Shown: in pieces, positions 34,140 to 44,555 of the stretch
Position numbering within the stretch: the stretch's first letter is position 1
Layout of the letters: every line of letters begins with the position of its first letter
NCBI GenBank assembly: GCA_028825475.1
Contig: JAPKAB010000006.1
Location: 50,005 to 114,004 of the forward strand
DNA: 64,000 nt
DNA from: Ascidiaceihabitans sp.
Lineage (GTDB): Bacteria; Pseudomonadota; Alphaproteobacteria; Rhodobacterales; Rhodobacteraceae
Reading direction: 5' to 3'
Position numbers and translations under genes: made by a program
Notes under the pieces: generated by a model
Told to the model about the DNA's origin: nothing
What the model saw: only the letters and a program-made list of their open reading frames with translations
Database searches by the model: none

Positions 34140-34725
34140 GTGCCCGCACGCATATCCAAGGTGCCATGGTGCCGTCCAGCCCAATTGCGCTGCCGTTTGA
34201 ATGTTGTGAGACGGTTAGGCCTACAGCGCTTAACAGACCGGTCAATTCTTCTAAGCTATAGTAGCTATAATGGCGCCCGATCCCGTCGCGTTTTTCACCT
34301 GTGCCCTCTTTCAGTCCGATGTGGAATTGGCCACCGGGTTTCAGTGCTTTAGCAAGGGCGGAAAGATGCCGAGGCATATCTGCCTTGGTCGCGTGCAGCA
34401 GGCTAAAGTTTGCCCAGATGCCATCATAGATATTTTCACCATCGATATCATCAAACGTTTCACACCGAGCTTCAACGCCGGCGTGTTTGGACGCGAGTGC
34501 AATCATTTCAGGAACGGCGTCTGTAGCGGTGACCTGAAAACCTGCTTTGGCGATTATGCCCGCTGAGGTACCGGGGCCGCATCCTAGGTCAAGAACATGA
34601 CCTGTTGCGGGCAAGTCCGAAATGAAACTTGAAAGGATCGCATCGTTGATTTTGTCGCTGTCAGTGATGGCTGCATATTTCTCAGCCTGAGCTGCATAGA
34701 CCCCGATTGTTTCTTTGTCGCTCAT
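34132..34725 (-). CDS. Class I SAM-dependent methyltransferase
   Basis: A 197-residue single-domain methyltransferase with the SAM-binding motif [20 protein letters not shown] near residues 43-62, an acidic residue after strand two ([11 protein letters not shown]), and motif [13 protein letters not shown]. The substrate cannot be inferred. It lies between ispH (four bases upstream) and rnhA (eight-base overlap), so it is co-transcribed with both, a conserved-looking but functionally unexplained arrangement. Confidence 0.85.
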   Translation of the reverse strand: MSDKETIGVYAAQAEKYAAITDSDKINDAILSSFISDLPATGHVLDLGCGPGTSAGIIAKAGFQVTATDAVPEMIALASKHAGVEARCETFDDIDGENIYDGIWANFSLLHATKADMPRHLSALAKALKPGGQFHIGLKEGTGEKRDGIGRHYSYYSLEELTGLLSAVGLTVSQHSNGSAIGLDGTMAPWICVRAHG

Positions 34726-34729
34726 TGTA

Positions 34730-35683
34730 TCATCCGATTTCACGCAAGACGCGCGGGACTTTGAACTCGACGTTTTCAACGGCTGTTTCGACCAGCTCCT
34801 CGGTCACATCATAACGTGATTTGAAAGCATCAATGACTTCGTTAATAAGAACTTCGGGGGCAGAGGCACCCGCTGTGATCCCGATAGATTTGATGCCCTC
34901 AAGGCTACGCCAGTCGATATCAGCCGCGCGTTGAACGAGTTGCGCATAGTTGCATCCAGCACGTGCGCCAACTTCAACAAGGCGTTTTGAATTTGAAGAA
35001 TTCGGTGCACCAACAACAAGAATGGCATCACACTTTGGTGCCATCGCTTTTACGGCTTCTTGGCGGTTGGTCGTTGCGTAGCAGATGTCTTCTTTGTGTG
35101 GCCCAACGATTTTAGGAAACCGGTCTTTGAGAGCCGCAACTATGTCTGCCGTGTCATCAACGCTAAGCGTTGTCTGTGTCACGTAGGCAAGTTGGTCGGG
35201 GTCGCGGACCGTGACGTTAGCGACATCGCCGGGGGTTTCGACCAACAAAACTTCTCCGTTAGGAAGTTGCCCCATTGTGCCTACAGTTTCAGGATGCCCT
35301 TCGTGACCGATCATGATCATTTGCAAGCCTTGGTCCGAATGGCGCTGTGCTTCGATATGAACTTTGCTGACCAGCGGGCAGGTTGCATCGACAAATACCA
35401 TCTGGCGGGCTTGGGCTGCGTTGGGCACTGATTTTGGAACGCCGTGTGCTGAGAAGATGACGGGACGGTCATCTGGGCACTCGTCTAAGTCTTCGACAAA
35501 GATCGCCCCCTTGTCACGAAGGCCATCAACAACAAATTTATTGTGAACAATTTCGTGACGGACATAAACGGGTGCGCCCCATTTATCGATTGCCATTTCA
35601 ACGATTTTGATCGCACGGTCTACGCCTGCGCAAAAGCCACGTGGGGCCGCCAAGTAAAGCGTCAAAGGGGCATTGGGCATCAT
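34730..35683 (-). CDS. ispH: 4-hydroxy-3-methylbut-2-enyl diphosphate reductase
   Basis: IspH uses a [4Fe-4S] cluster to form IPP and DMAPP in the last step of the MEP isoprenoid pathway. The 317-residue protein has the three cluster cysteines, in [25 protein letters not shown] and [12 protein letters not shown] or the nearby [13 protein letters not shown], and the active-site Glu/His contexts [10 protein letters not shown] and [11 protein letters not shown]. Start is one of two adjacent ATGs at 35683/35680 after GGAGAG. It heads the ispH-methyltransferase-rnhA run. Confidence 0.95.
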   Translation of the reverse strand: MMPNAPLTLYLAAPRGFCAGVDRAIKIVEMAIDKWGAPVYVRHEIVHNKFVVDGLRDKGAIFVEDLDECPDDRPVIFSAHGVPKSVPNAAQARQMVFVDATCPLVSKVHIEAQRHSDQGLQMIMIGHEGHPETVGTMGQLPNGEVLLVETPGDVANVTVRDPDQLAYVTQTTLSVDDTADIVAALKDRFPKIVGPHKEDICYATTNRQEAVKAMAPKCDAILVVGAPNSSNSKRLVEVGARAGCNYAQLVQRAADIDWRSLEGIKSIGITAGASAPEVLINEVIDAFKSRYDVTEELVETAVENVEFKVPRVLREIG

Positions 35684-35777
35684 TCTCTCCATCATCAGTT
35701 GTGTCAGAGTTAATATCGCCAGTCCCCAAGGTCCACCCCGCGAAGTGGCGCAGGAGGTAATTGTGAAAGGGCGTGGA

Positions 35778-35804
35778 TTGGTCGCCGGCTTAACCGGCAA
35801 CCAA
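35778..35804. terminator. Hairpin after the NYN-domain gene
   Basis: TTGGT-C-GCCGG and CCGGC-A-ACCAA pair around CTTAA with one mismatch, right after the NYN stop codon. The T-rich side (TTTTATT) is on the rightward strand, opposite to the neighbouring genes, so it may block antisense transcription as much as end the NYN message. Confidence 0.5.
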
Positions 35805-35806
35805 TT

Positions 35807-36379
35807 TTATTGTTCTGAAGGGACATCTTCAGGCTTTTCGGGGAATTCACGTTGTGGACGGCCAAGCACGTCTTTCAACTCATCCAGCTCTATGAAGTTG
35901 TCAGCCTGACGGCGCAAATCATCTGAAATCATTGGTGGGTGGCTTCGGATCGTGGAAACCACGGACACCCGAACGCCTTGGCGCTGAATGCTTTCAACCA
36001 ATGGACGGAAGTCGCCATCGCCTGAAAAGATAACGATATGATCGACGTGAGGGGCAAGTTCCATGGCATCGACAGCAAGTTCGATATCCATGTTACCTTT
36101 AATCTTACGTCGTCCCATACTGTCAGTGTATTCTTTGGCCGGTTTAGTGACCATCGTAAATCCGTTGTAGTTCAGCCAATCGACCAGTGGGCGAATCGGA
36201 GAATATTCATCGTTTTCTAAAAATGCAGTATAATAAAATGCGCGCAACAGTTTCCCGCGACGCATGAACTCTTTACGCAAAAGTTTGTAGTCGATGTCGA
36301 ACCCAAGCGCTTTGGCAGCGGTATACAAATTCGATCCATCGATGAACAGCGCAAGCCGTTCGTCTTTGTAAAACATCAA
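35807..36379 (-). CDS. NYN-domain (LabA/DUF88-like) putative ribonuclease
   Basis: A 190-residue PIN-like nuclease-fold protein. The acidic active-site residues are seen in LFIDGSNLYTAAKALGFDID, the K-G-N-M-D-I-E segment and IFSGDGDFRPLVESIQRQG, followed by VSVVSTIRSHPPMISDDLRR. The C-terminal tail is disordered and acidic. NYN proteins of this type are thought to act on RNA; the target is unknown. ATG at 36379, or the next codon. Divergent from folK. Confidence 0.85.
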   Translation of the reverse strand: MMFYKDERLALFIDGSNLYTAAKALGFDIDYKLLRKEFMRRGKLLRAFYYTAFLENDEYSPIRPLVDWLNYNGFTMVTKPAKEYTDSMGRRKIKGNMDIELAVDAMELAPHVDHIVIFSGDGDFRPLVESIQRQGVRVSVVSTIRSHPPMISDDLRRQADNFIELDELKDVLGRPQREFPEKPEDVPSEQ

Positions 36380-36508
36380 AGTACCTTTCCGAAGAGCAAC
36401 GCAGCCAACAATTTCGTGAGTGAAAAATAACTACGACTACGTGCAACGTCGAAAATAAGTATTTTGTACAATCAAGCAAGGTGTCATTCTGTGTGAAAAG
36501 GTGGAAAA

Positions 36509-37090
36509 GTGCATAAAGATAAAATACAGATGATAATTGCCCTTGGGAGCAATCAGCAGGTGGCTGAAGCCAGCCCTCAATTGATTGTTGAACAGGCAAT
36601 TGAGGCATTGCGCGGTCGTGGTCCGGTGATTCGTAAAATCAGTAGATTTTATCAAACCCCGTGTTTCCCCGTCGGTGCTGGCCCTGACTATGTAAATGCG
36701 GCTTGTTTGCTAGAAACAACGTGGTCGCCATCTGAAGTAATAAAAACGTTACATGCGATTGAGCAGGAGTTTGGACGTAAGCGCATCCAACGATGGGGAC
36801 AACGAACTTTGGACTTGGATTTGATTGGCGTCGAAGATCTTGTGTGTCCAAGCCTAAAAACACACGACAAGTGGCGTAACTTGGACTTAGCGACCCAAAA
36901 GAGTGAAGCGCCAACAGAGTTAATCGTCCCGCACCCTCGTGTGCAAGATCGCGCTTTTGTTTTAATCCCGATGATGGATATTGCGCCGGATTGGGTTCAC
37001 CCAATCTTGGGCTTGAGTGTGTCTGAAATGTTGGATGCGCTACCCTCGGGCGAAAAAGTAGATGTAATACCTTTAAATGTTCAGCAATAG
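36509..37090 (+). CDS. folK: 2-amino-4-hydroxy-6-hydroxymethyldihydropteridine pyrophosphokinase
   Basis: HPPK transfers pyrophosphate from ATP to 6-hydroxymethyl-dihydropterin in folate synthesis. The 193-residue protein has IIALGSNQQVAEASPQ, the FYQTPCFPVGAGPDYVNAA segment, and the signature RWGQRTLDLDLIG, whose Asp pair binds Mg2+. The C-terminal IVPHPRVQDRAFVLIPM is typical. Start is GTG at 36509 after AAAAGGTGGAAAA; ATG at 36530 is an alternative that would begin at the first strand. Confidence 0.92.
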   Translation: MHKDKIQMIIALGSNQQVAEASPQLIVEQAIEALRGRGPVIRKISRFYQTPCFPVGAGPDYVNAACLLETTWSPSEVIKTLHAIEQEFGRKRIQRWGQRTLDLDLIGVEDLVCPSLKTHDKWRNLDLATQKSEAPTELIVPHPRVQDRAFVLIPMMDIAPDWVHPILGLSVSEMLDALPSGEKVDVIPLNVQQ

Positions 37091-37160
37091 ACGCTTGTAA
37101 ACTTAGCAAAAGGGCAATAAATACCAGCCCTCAACACTTACCAAATTTTGGAGCTTGGCC

Positions 37161-37514
37161 ATGGCCCGCGTTACCGTAGAAGACTGTGTAGACAAGGTTC
37201 CGAACCGTTTCGATCTGGTGATGCTTGCATCCCATCGTGCGCGCGAAATTTCCGCAGGTTCAGCAATCACTGTTGATCGTGACAATGACAAAAACCCTGT
37301 AGTTTCTTTGCGCGAAATCGCTGAAGAAACACAAAGTGCCGATGATCTGCGTGAGCGGATGATCGAAAGCAACCAGACGCAGATCGAAGTCGATGAGGCT
37401 GAGGAAGATGCGATGGCTTTGTTGATGGGCGCTGAACAAGACAAGCCAGAAGAAGACAGCATGAACGAAGAAATGCTGCTTCGCCAATTGATGGCTGCAC
37501 AAGGCCAAAGCTAA
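37161..37514 (+). CDS. rpoZ: DNA-directed RNA polymerase subunit omega
   Basis: Omega assists RNA polymerase assembly and forms part of a ppGpp site in other proteobacteria. The 117-residue protein has [29 protein letters not shown] and the [10 protein letters not shown] segment, with an acidic C-terminal tail. It lies 25 bases upstream of the (p)ppGpp synthetase/hydrolase gene, the usual rpoZ-rel pairing. ATG at 37161 rather than the one two codons upstream. Confidence 0.96.
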   Translation: MARVTVEDCVDKVPNRFDLVMLASHRAREISAGSAITVDRDNDKNPVVSLREIAEETQSADDLRERMIESNQTQIEVDEAEEDAMALLMGAEQDKPEEDSMNEEMLLRQLMAAQGQS

Positions 37515-37539
37515 GGCCAAACGCTAGGATGCGGACCAA

Positions 37540-39681
37540 ATGATATCTGCCGACGATCTGATCGCGCTGGTCCGCAACTACAACCCCAAAACCAATGAAG
37601 CGCTTATCCGCTCTGCATATGAATTTGGTGCAGAAATGCATGATGGCCAGTTCCGTCATTCTGGCGAGCCATATTTTAGCCATCCAGTCGCGGTTGCCGC
37701 GATCCTGACTGAGCAGGACTTGGATGATGGCACTATAATTACCGCCCTTTTGCATGACACTATTGAAGACACCAAAGCATCATATGCTTCCGTGTCGGAT
37801 CTGTTTGGCGAAGAAGTTGCCAAGTTGGTTGATGGCGTTACCAAACTGACCAATCTCCAGCTAAACAGTTCAGAAACCAAACAAGCAGAAAACTTTCGCA
37901 AACTGTTTATGGCGATGTCCAAAGACATGCGCGTTATTTTGGTGAAGCTGGCTGACCGCCTTCACAACATGCGCACTATCAAATCGATGCGTCCTGAGAA
38001 ACAGGTTCAAAAAGCCCGTGAAACTATGGATATTTTTGCACCACTGGCTGGCCGTATGGGTATGCAATGGATGCGTGAAGAGCTGGAAGATTTGGCATTT
38101 CGTGTTCTTAACCCTGAAGGCCGATCAAGCATTATGCGACGTTTTGTAAGCCTTCAACGTGAGACTGGCGATGTGATCGAGCGCATCACCGGCGATATGC
38201 GGATGGAGTTGCAAAAAGCGGACATTGATGCAGAAGTGTTTGGGCGGGCGAAAAAGCCATATTCGATTTGGCGCAAGATGCAGGAAAAGGATCAATCCTT
38301 TAGCCGTCTCAGCGACATTTATGGGTTTCGTATTGTGACACGTAGTGAAGAAGACAGCTATCGAACGTTGGGGGCGATCCACCAGCGTTGGAGCGCAGTA
38401 CCTGGTCGTTTTAAGGACTATATAAGTCAGCCCAAAACCAATGGTTATCGGTCCATTCACACGACAGTTTCTGGACGTGATGGTAAACGGGTTGAGGTCC
38501 AAATTCGGACTCGCCAGATGCACGATGTGGCTGAAACAGGCGTTGCTGCACATTGGTCGTACAAAGATGGGGTACGCACGCAGAACCCTTTTGCCGTTGA
38601 TCCAGCTAAGTGGATTTCGCAACTTACAGAACAATTTGATGGCGAAGATGATCACGAGGACTTCTTAGAGGCAGTTAAGCTTGAGATGTATTCAGATCAG
38701 GTGTTTTGCTTCACACCTAAGGGCGAGGTGGTTAAATTGCCTCGTGGTGCAACGCCAATTGATTTTGCCTATGCTATCCATACGCGGATCGGCAACGCGT
38801 GCGTTGGTTCAAAAATTGACGGTATGCGCGTACCGTTGTGGACACGTGTAAAGAATGGCCAGTCTGTTGAAATTATCACTGCCGAAGGTCAATCGCCACA
38901 AACCACGTGGCTTGAGATTGCGACTACAGGCAAAGCTAAAACTGCGATCCGTCGTTCTCTTCGTGAGGCCGATCGATACAGTTTTATTAAACTTGGTCGT
39001 GAATTGGCCAGATCAGCATTCGCTAATGTGGGGCAGAAATCCACTGAGAAGGTTTTAGAAGCTGCGGCGCTCGTCTTGCGGTTAAAAGACCCTGATGAGG
39101 TTTTAGCTCGTTTGGGCAGCGCAGAGTTGACAGGGCGTCAGGTCGTTCAGGCTATTTATCCTGAATTGACCGCGCAAAAGGGAACACCCGTCGACTCAAG
39201 TCGTGCAGTTATCGGGTTGGAAGCAGGGCAGTCGTTTGAGCGTGCAAAGTGTTGTCAGCCACTTCCTGACGAGCGAATTGTTGGCATTAGCATGCGCGGG
39301 CGCGGGGTCGTTGTTCACACGATCGATTGCGAAAAGTTGATCACATTGGAAGATCGGCTGGATGACTGGTTAGACCTTCATTGGCACGATGGAAGCCATG
39401 CCGCAGAATATACCGCTACGCTTCGTATGACGATTGGCAACGGAGCTGGCGTTTTAGGTAGGGTTTGCTCCTTGATCGGCGAGACCGGAGCCAATATCTC
39501 TGACTTGAGATTCATGGACCGTAAGCCAGATTATTTCTTGATTCTGATTGATGTAGATTTACGAGATGTACAGCATTTGCATACGCTTACTGGTGCACTA
39601 AGTGCCCAAGACGGCGTTGCGGCGATTGAGCGATATAGAAACATAGATCTACCCGACGCAGGAGCTGCGAAATCGGGATGA
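37540..39681 (+). CDS. rsh: Bifunctional (p)ppGpp synthetase/hydrolase (RelA/SpoT homologue)
   Basis: The stringent-response enzyme. The 713-residue protein has in order an HD hydrolase domain (HPVAVAAIL near residue 47, ALLHDTIEDT near 70), a synthetase domain (DIYGFRIVTRSEEDSYRTLG), a TGS domain (DQVFCFTPKGEVVKLPRGAT) and a C-terminal ACT domain (TANISDLRFM-like region GETGANISDLRFMD). Both catalytic halves look intact, as expected for the single alphaproteobacterial Rsh. It follows rpoZ and precedes a DUF2062 gene. Confidence 0.96.
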   Translation: MISADDLIALVRNYNPKTNEALIRSAYEFGAEMHDGQFRHSGEPYFSHPVAVAAILTEQDLDDGTIITALLHDTIEDTKASYASVSDLFGEEVAKLVDGVTKLTNLQLNSSETKQAENFRKLFMAMSKDMRVILVKLADRLHNMRTIKSMRPEKQVQKARETMDIFAPLAGRMGMQWMREELEDLAFRVLNPEGRSSIMRRFVSLQRETGDVIERITGDMRMELQKADIDAEVFGRAKKPYSIWRKMQEKDQSFSRLSDIYGFRIVTRSEEDSYRTLGAIHQRWSAVPGRFKDYISQPKTNGYRSIHTTVSGRDGKRVEVQIRTRQMHDVAETGVAAHWSYKDGVRTQNPFAVDPAKWISQLTEQFDGEDDHEDFLEAVKLEMYSDQVFCFTPKGEVVKLPRGATPIDFAYAIHTRIGNACVGSKIDGMRVPLWTRVKNGQSVEIITAEGQSPQTTWLEIATTGKAKTAIRRSLREADRYSFIKLGRELARSAFANVGQKSTEKVLEAAALVLRLKDPDEVLARLGSAELTGRQVVQAIYPELTAQKGTPVDSSRAVIGLEAGQSFERAKCCQPLPDERIVGISMRGRGVVVHTIDCEKLITLEDRLDDWLDLHWHDGSHAAEYTATLRMTIGNGAGVLGRVCSLIGETGANISDLRFMDRKPDYFLILIDVDLRDVQHLHTLTGALSAQDGVAAIERYRNIDLPDAGAAKSG

Positions 39682-39700
39682 CCGATAGAGGACATTAACG

Positions 39701-40378
39701 GTGATTTTTAAACGCCGCGATCCAAAAACATATCTGCGTGCGGTGGTCGAATTTCTTTGGCCGCGTGGCGGTTGGACGCGCGCGTTCCATTATGTGCGTC
39801 ACCGCTTGCGCCGCCTTCCAGATAGCCCAGAACGGATTGCGCGTGGAATTTGGGCGGGTGTATTTGCCGCCTTCACCCCATTCTATACAATGCATTTCTT
39901 TGTTGCCGTTTTTATGGCTAAACTCATGCGTGGGAACATGTTGGCGTCCCTGATGGGTACGTTTTTTGGTAATCCGCTGACCTATGTTCCAATTGCTGTG
40001 ATGTCGTTGCAAACGGGGCACTGGCTGCTTGGTACTGAAATGGAAGCTGACGCGCATCGCTCTTTTGGCGGTAAGTTCGCGGATGCAGGTGGGGACCTTA
40101 TATATAATCTCAAGGCAGTATGGATGGGGCGGCCAACGGACTGGCATGGTATCTCCGTCTTTTACGACGAGATTTTCTACCCCTACATGGTTGGCGGAAT
40201 AATCCCAGGAATCGTGTTTGGAACGATATGCTATTATATTAGCGTCCCGTTGATCCGTGCCTATCAGCATCGACGCAAGGGCGTTATCAAGGCGAAATTC
40301 GAAGCACTAAAGGCTAAGGCAGGTGCAAAGGCAGAAGCTAAGCGTAAAGCTGAAGCAGAGGTTAAAGACAGCGAGTAA
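39701..40378 (+). CDS. DUF2062 membrane protein
   Basis: A 225-residue protein with a basic N-terminus (MIFKRRDPKTYLRAVVEFLW) and three or four membrane segments, including IWAGVFAAFTPFYTMHFFVA and GNPLTYVPIAVMS, the DUF2062 hallmark. It ends in a Lys/Ala/Glu coiled tail. GTG start at 39701. The family is of unknown function and often adjoins rel/spoT and pdxJ in Rhodobacteraceae, as here. Confidence 0.88.
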   Translation: MIFKRRDPKTYLRAVVEFLWPRGGWTRAFHYVRHRLRRLPDSPERIARGIWAGVFAAFTPFYTMHFFVAVFMAKLMRGNMLASLMGTFFGNPLTYVPIAVMSLQTGHWLLGTEMEADAHRSFGGKFADAGGDLIYNLKAVWMGRPTDWHGISVFYDEIFYPYMVGGIIPGIVFGTICYYISVPLIRAYQHRRKGVIKAKFEALKAKAGAKAEAKRKAEAEVKDSE

Positions 40379-40472
40379 GTTATCGCGTGTTGATACAATT
40401 CTCATGTGTACTAATATTCATTCGTGATTGTATCCCTGTAGATATAACCTGAATCTCAATATGAGGTACCCA

Positions 40473-41234
40473 ATGACTACATCTGAAAAACTACGTTTGG
40501 GCGTAAATATCGACCATGTTGCGACTGTTCGTAACGCGCGTGGTGGCGATACACCTGATCCTTTGCGTGCCGCACGTATTGCACAGGAAGCTGGCGCTGA
40601 CGGAATAACAGCACATTTACGCGAAGATCGCAGGCATATTTCTGATGCTGACATCGAAGGCTTGATGGACATGCTAACCGTGCCTTTGAACTTTGAGATG
40701 GCAGCGACTGATGAAATGCAGCAAATTGCGCTGCGCCACAAGCCACACGCGGTCTGTATCGTGCCTGAGAAACGGGAAGAGCGTACAACTGAGGGTGGCC
40801 TAGAGGTTGCCCGAGAAGAGAACCGGTTGGCTCATTATATTGCGCCTTTGCGTGATGCAGGATGCCGCGTCTCTATCTTTATCGCGGCGGACGTTCGCCA
40901 AATTGATGCGGCCCATCGTATCGGTGCGCAAGTTATTGAACTTCATTCGGGTGCTTATTGCGATGCACATCACGAAAATCGTTTGGAGGATCGGGATCGC
41001 GAGTTGAACAGCTTACGCGAGATGAGCACCTATGCGCATTCTTTGGGACTGGAAGTTCATGTTGGCCACGGGCTCACATATGAAACTGTCAAACCAGTTG
41101 CAGCCTTTCCCGAGGTGATGGAGCTGAACATCGGTCACTTCCTGATTGGCGAAGCTATCTTTCGCGGATTGCAACCAGCGATGGCTGAAATGCGCCGCCT
41201 GATGGACGAAGCCCGTGCCAGGAATTTTGCATGA
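40473..41234 (+). CDS. pdxJ: Pyridoxine 5'-phosphate synthase
   Basis: PdxJ condenses 1-deoxyxylulose 5-phosphate with 3-amino-2-oxopropyl phosphate to form pyridoxine phosphate. The 253-residue TIM-barrel has [17 protein letters not shown] at the N-terminus, [29 protein letters not shown] and [12 protein letters not shown], and [12 protein letters not shown] at the end. ATG at 40473 follows GAGGTACCCA. Its stop overlaps acpS by four bases. Confidence 0.96.
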   Translation: MTTSEKLRLGVNIDHVATVRNARGGDTPDPLRAARIAQEAGADGITAHLREDRRHISDADIEGLMDMLTVPLNFEMAATDEMQQIALRHKPHAVCIVPEKREERTTEGGLEVAREENRLAHYIAPLRDAGCRVSIFIAADVRQIDAAHRIGAQVIELHSGAYCDAHHENRLEDRDRELNSLREMSTYAHSLGLEVHVGHGLTYETVKPVAAFPEVMELNIGHFLIGEAIFRGLQPAMAEMRRLMDEARARNFA

Positions 41235-41632
41235 TCCTGGGAATCGGAACCGATCTGGCCAACATTGAGCGCATTCGAGGTACGCTTGATCGGTTTGGAG
41301 ACAGGTTTCGCAATCGCGTGTTTACCGAAGTTGAGCAGGCTAAAGCTGAACGCCGCAAAGATGTTGCTGGCACATACGCTAAGCGCTGGGCGGCAAAAGA
41401 GGCATGTTCAAAAGCGCTGGGTACCGGTCTAAGCATGGGCATTTCTTGGCGCGATATGTCCGTGACCAATTTGAAGACAGGCCAGCCGACAATGACGGTA
41501 ACAGGGTGGGCTGCTGAGCGTTTGGCAGCTATGACGCCAGACGGCCATAAGGCTGTAATCCACGTAACTTTGACGGATGATCACCCTTGGGCACAAGCTT
41601 TTGTCGTTATCGAAGCACGTCCCATAGCTTGA
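41231..41632 (+). CDS. acpS: Holo-[acyl-carrier-protein] synthase
   Basis: AcpS transfers phosphopantetheine from CoA to ACP. The 133-residue protein has the Mg2+-binding Asp in [15 protein letters not shown] and the [15 protein letters not shown] motif with the catalytic Glu. It is translationally coupled to pdxJ through ATGA and precedes lepB in the pdxJ-acpS-lepB-rnc-era-recO operon. Confidence 0.96.
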   Translation: MILGIGTDLANIERIRGTLDRFGDRFRNRVFTEVEQAKAERRKDVAGTYAKRWAAKEACSKALGTGLSMGISWRDMSVTNLKTGQPTMTVTGWAAERLAAMTPDGHKAVIHVTLTDDHPWAQAFVVIEARPIA

Positions 41633-41690
41633 CTTGATGGCGTGGGGGTCGCATGTACCCCTCAACCAACCGAGTAGGGATGACTTAAAG

Positions 41691-42527
41691 ATGGCTCAGG
41701 CTAAAAAAGAAGGAAATCAGATCATCGAGTCTATTAAGACCGTGGTCTATGCGTTGCTCATCGCTGGTGTTTTCCGCACTCTATTCTTCCAGCCATTCTG
41801 GATTCCATCAGGTTCAATGAAGGAAACCCTTTTAATCGGTGATTTCCTATTCGTGAATAAGATGGCTTATGGCTATTCATATGCGTCCTGCCCCAGTATT
41901 CGCCTTGATCGTTTTGGCGTTAACCTAGACGCCCAGAAAATTTGCGGTGCGTTTGATGGCGACAACAGCCGTTTCTGGGCCGGTGATCCTGAGCGTGGCG
42001 ATGTTGTAGTGTTTCGTCATCCTGTAAATGGAACAGACTATATCAAGCGTTTGGTCGGATTGCCCGGTGATAAAGTGCAGGTCAAAGATGGCATTTTACA
42101 TCTGAACGACGTTGCAGTGCCACAAGCATCTGCAGGAACATTCACTGAAGTTAAAGGTCCGCAGGGTCCACATCGTCTTGAGCCAAGATGCGAAAATGGT
42201 CCAGTTGGTGAAGGCGCAATTTGCGAGAAATCTCGCTGGACTGAGACACTCCCCGATGGATCACAACACGTTGTTTTGAATATCGCGAACCAAGGCCAAG
42301 ACAACACACGTATTTTTCTTGTGCCTGAGGGGCACTATTTCTTCATGGGTGATAATCGCGATAACTCGACTGATAGCCGGTTTGCCCAGCTTGGTGGAGG
42401 CGTTGGATTTGTACCTTATGAAAACCTAATTGGTCGCGCTGATCGGATCATGTTCTCGTCCGCTGGTAGCTCAATGTTGTATTTCTGGACTTGGCGTGGC
42501 GACCGTTTCTTTAAGGGTGTAAATTGA
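41691..42527 (+). CDS. lepB: Signal peptidase I
   Basis: LepB cleaves Sec and Tat signal peptides. The 278-residue protein has one N-terminal membrane helix (TVVYALLIAGVFRTLFFQPF), the nucleophile Ser42 in PSGSMKETLL, the general-base Lys in DYIKRLVGLPGD and the C-terminal MGDNRDNSTDSR motif. An inserted segment with two cysteines (CPSIRLDRFG...KICGAF) occurs in alphaproteobacterial enzymes. I chose the ATG at 41691; an in-frame ATG at 41634 lies directly after acpS but adds 19 unusual residues. Confidence 0.96.
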   Translation: MAQAKKEGNQIIESIKTVVYALLIAGVFRTLFFQPFWIPSGSMKETLLIGDFLFVNKMAYGYSYASCPSIRLDRFGVNLDAQKICGAFDGDNSRFWAGDPERGDVVVFRHPVNGTDYIKRLVGLPGDKVQVKDGILHLNDVAVPQASAGTFTEVKGPQGPHRLEPRCENGPVGEGAICEKSRWTETLPDGSQHVVLNIANQGQDNTRIFLVPEGHYFFMGDNRDNSTDSRFAQLGGGVGFVPYENLIGRADRIMFSSAGSSMLYFWTWRGDRFFKGVN

Positions 42528-42570
42528 TACGAATGAACAAATATGGGTCGATAGCGTTGGGTGACTGGCT

Positions 42571-43251
42571 ATGAAGCTGAGTGCTGAACTAAAGGCCTTT
42601 GAGGTTCGTATTGGTCATGCGTTTGAAGATACTGCGCTATTATCACGCGCTGTGACGCACTCATCGATGTCGTCCAACACGCGCAGTGACAACCAGCGCA
42701 TGGAATTCCTTGGGGACCGCGTGCTGGGGCTTGTAATGTCTGAGGCGCTATACCTCAGTGACATGGAAGCGGCCGAAGGTCAGCTTGCACCACGCTATAA
42801 CGCATTGGTGCGTAAAGAGACCTGTGCAGACGTTGCCCGCGAGATTGGTATCGGTGAGGTCTTGCGTCTTGGCCGGTCCGAGATGATTTCTGGGGGGCGT
42901 CGTAAACAAGCCTTGCTGGGCGATGCGATGGAAGCTGTCATTGCTGCGGTATATCTTGACGCTGGATATGACACGGCACGCGACTTTATCCTAAGGTTTT
43001 GGAAGACAAGGATTGAGGGCGTCGAAGACGATGCACGCGATCCAAAAACGGCACTACAAGAATGGGCACAAGCCCGCCGAATGAACCCGCCGAAGTATGT
43101 TGAAACGTCTCGAAGCGGACCCGACCATGCACCTGTGTTCACAATAGCAGCCCGACTCGACTCTGGGGCCGAGGCGATTGCGACAGCAGGATCAAAACGA
43201 CAAGCAGAACAGGCAGCGGCCAAAGCGCTTTTGTCGGAATTGGAGAATTAA
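42571..43251 (+). CDS. rnc: Ribonuclease III
   Basis: Cleaves double-stranded RNA in rRNA and mRNA processing. The 226-residue protein has the signature [14 protein letters not shown] with the catalytic Glu/Asp, the [18 protein letters not shown] segment with the second acidic pair, and a C-terminal dsRNA-binding domain ([20 protein letters not shown]). Start ATG at 42571. era follows after one base. Confidence 0.96.
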   Translation: MKLSAELKAFEVRIGHAFEDTALLSRAVTHSSMSSNTRSDNQRMEFLGDRVLGLVMSEALYLSDMEAAEGQLAPRYNALVRKETCADVAREIGIGEVLRLGRSEMISGGRRKQALLGDAMEAVIAAVYLDAGYDTARDFILRFWKTRIEGVEDDARDPKTALQEWAQARRMNPPKYVETSRSGPDHAPVFTIAARLDSGAEAIATAGSKRQAEQAAAKALLSELEN

Positions 43252-43252
43252 C

Positions 43253-44161
43253 ATGACCACCCGCGCAGGCTTTGTAGCCCTAATCGGCGAACCGAATGCA
43301 GGTAAGTCAACTTTGCTCAACCGTATGGTTGGGGCAAAAGTATCTATCGTAACGCACAAAGTGCAAACAACGCGGGCCCGCATCCGTGGTGTCGCGATGG
43401 AAGGTGAGACGCAAATTGTTTTTGTCGATACGCCAGGCTTGTTCGCACCAAAGCGCCGTTTAGACCGTGCAATGGTTGCTGCGGCTTGGAGTGGTGCTGC
43501 TGATGCGGACGTTGTGGTTCTTTTGGTTGAAGCCAACCGTGGCATCACTGAGGGCGTGGAACGCATCCTCGAGGGGCTGAACGACATCGGTGAGCATCGT
43601 AAGGTTGCGTTGGCTGTGAACAAGATCGACCGCGTCGAGGCCCCTAAATTGTTGGGCCTGACCAAAGCGTTAAACGAGCGGTATCCGTTTACAGAAACAT
43701 TTCTAATTTCTGCTGAGAAAGGCCACGGCGTTGATACGCTGCGCAAGTGGCTGGCAGAAGAAGTGCCAGAAGGGCCGTGGTTGTATCCAGAAGATCAAAT
43801 CGCTGACCTTCCGCTTCGCATGATTGCGGCAGAAATGACCCGTGAAAAGCTGACTCTGCGCCTTCATCAAGAGCTGCCATACCAGCTGACTGTCGAAACA
43901 GAAAAATGGGAAGAGCGCAAAGATGGATCAGCACGTATTGACCAGATCATCTACGTTGTCCGGGATGGGCACAAAGGCATTCTATTGGGCCACAAGGGTG
44001 AAACCATCAAAGCGGTTTCAAGAGCTTCACGTGAAGAGCTGGAAGAGTTCCTTGGTCGCCGCGTGCACCTGTTTCTACAGGTTAAAGTCCGCAGTGGTTG
44101 GTTGGACGAAGCTGAACGCTATTCTGAAATGGGCCTGAATTTCAAAGACGGAAATGCCTGA
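43253..44161 (+). CDS. era: GTPase Era
   Basis: Era binds the 3' end of 16S rRNA during 30S assembly. The 302-residue protein has G1 GEPNAGKSTLLN, G2/G3 VQTTRARI and DTPGLFAP, G4 NKID and a C-terminal KH domain (IIYVVRDGHKGILLGHKGET). A longer in-frame start would lie inside rnc; ATG at 43253 after GGAGAATTAAC matches the family N-terminus. Confidence 0.96.
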   Translation: MTTRAGFVALIGEPNAGKSTLLNRMVGAKVSIVTHKVQTTRARIRGVAMEGETQIVFVDTPGLFAPKRRLDRAMVAAAWSGAADADVVVLLVEANRGITEGVERILEGLNDIGEHRKVALAVNKIDRVEAPKLLGLTKALNERYPFTETFLISAEKGHGVDTLRKWLAEEVPEGPWLYPEDQIADLPLRMIAAEMTREKLTLRLHQELPYQLTVETEKWEERKDGSARIDQIIYVVRDGHKGILLGHKGETIKAVSRASREELEEFLGRRVHLFLQVKVRSGWLDEAERYSEMGLNFKDGNA

Positions 44162-44224
44162 GCCAATCGCCAGCCGGCCCTTCGGGGAGAGTTTTTTGGG
44201 TAAGACGAAGCCCAAGGGGTGCGC

Positions 44225-44554
44225 ATGGCAAAGCTAACCTCGCGCTTTTGGGTGGATGCGTATCTCATGCGTTTGCGTATGTTTGATATTCCTGCTTTCG
44301 TTGTTGCACACGGCGACGACACGGGTGGTGCGGTTTTGGTCAAGTTGAGCACTTTGGATGGTAAGGCAGTGTTGTTTCAGCGTTCCTTTGATCTGATGAC
44401 TGGGGAGCGAAGTTGGTCGGAATTGACAAGTGGGCCGGAAGGGGATGTTGATGCATCCATCGATCGCCAAAAGGGTTTTGATCCAGATGTGTGGGTGATC
44501 GAAGTCGAGGATCGATCAGGTCGTCATCTATTAGATCAAGAAGGGCTGTCCTGA
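44225..44554 (+). CDS. DUF1491 family protein
   Basis: A 109-residue cytoplasmic protein beginning [19 protein letters not shown], with [20 protein letters not shown] and [24 protein letters not shown] segments that mark DUF1491, an alphaproteobacterial family of unknown function. It lies between era and recO, its usual position. The stop is one base before the recO ATG. Confidence 0.88.
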   Translation: MAKLTSRFWVDAYLMRLRMFDIPAFVVAHGDDTGGAVLVKLSTLDGKAVLFQRSFDLMTGERSWSELTSGPEGDVDASIDRQKGFDPDVWVIEVEDRSGRHLLDQEGLS

Positions 44555-44555
44555 T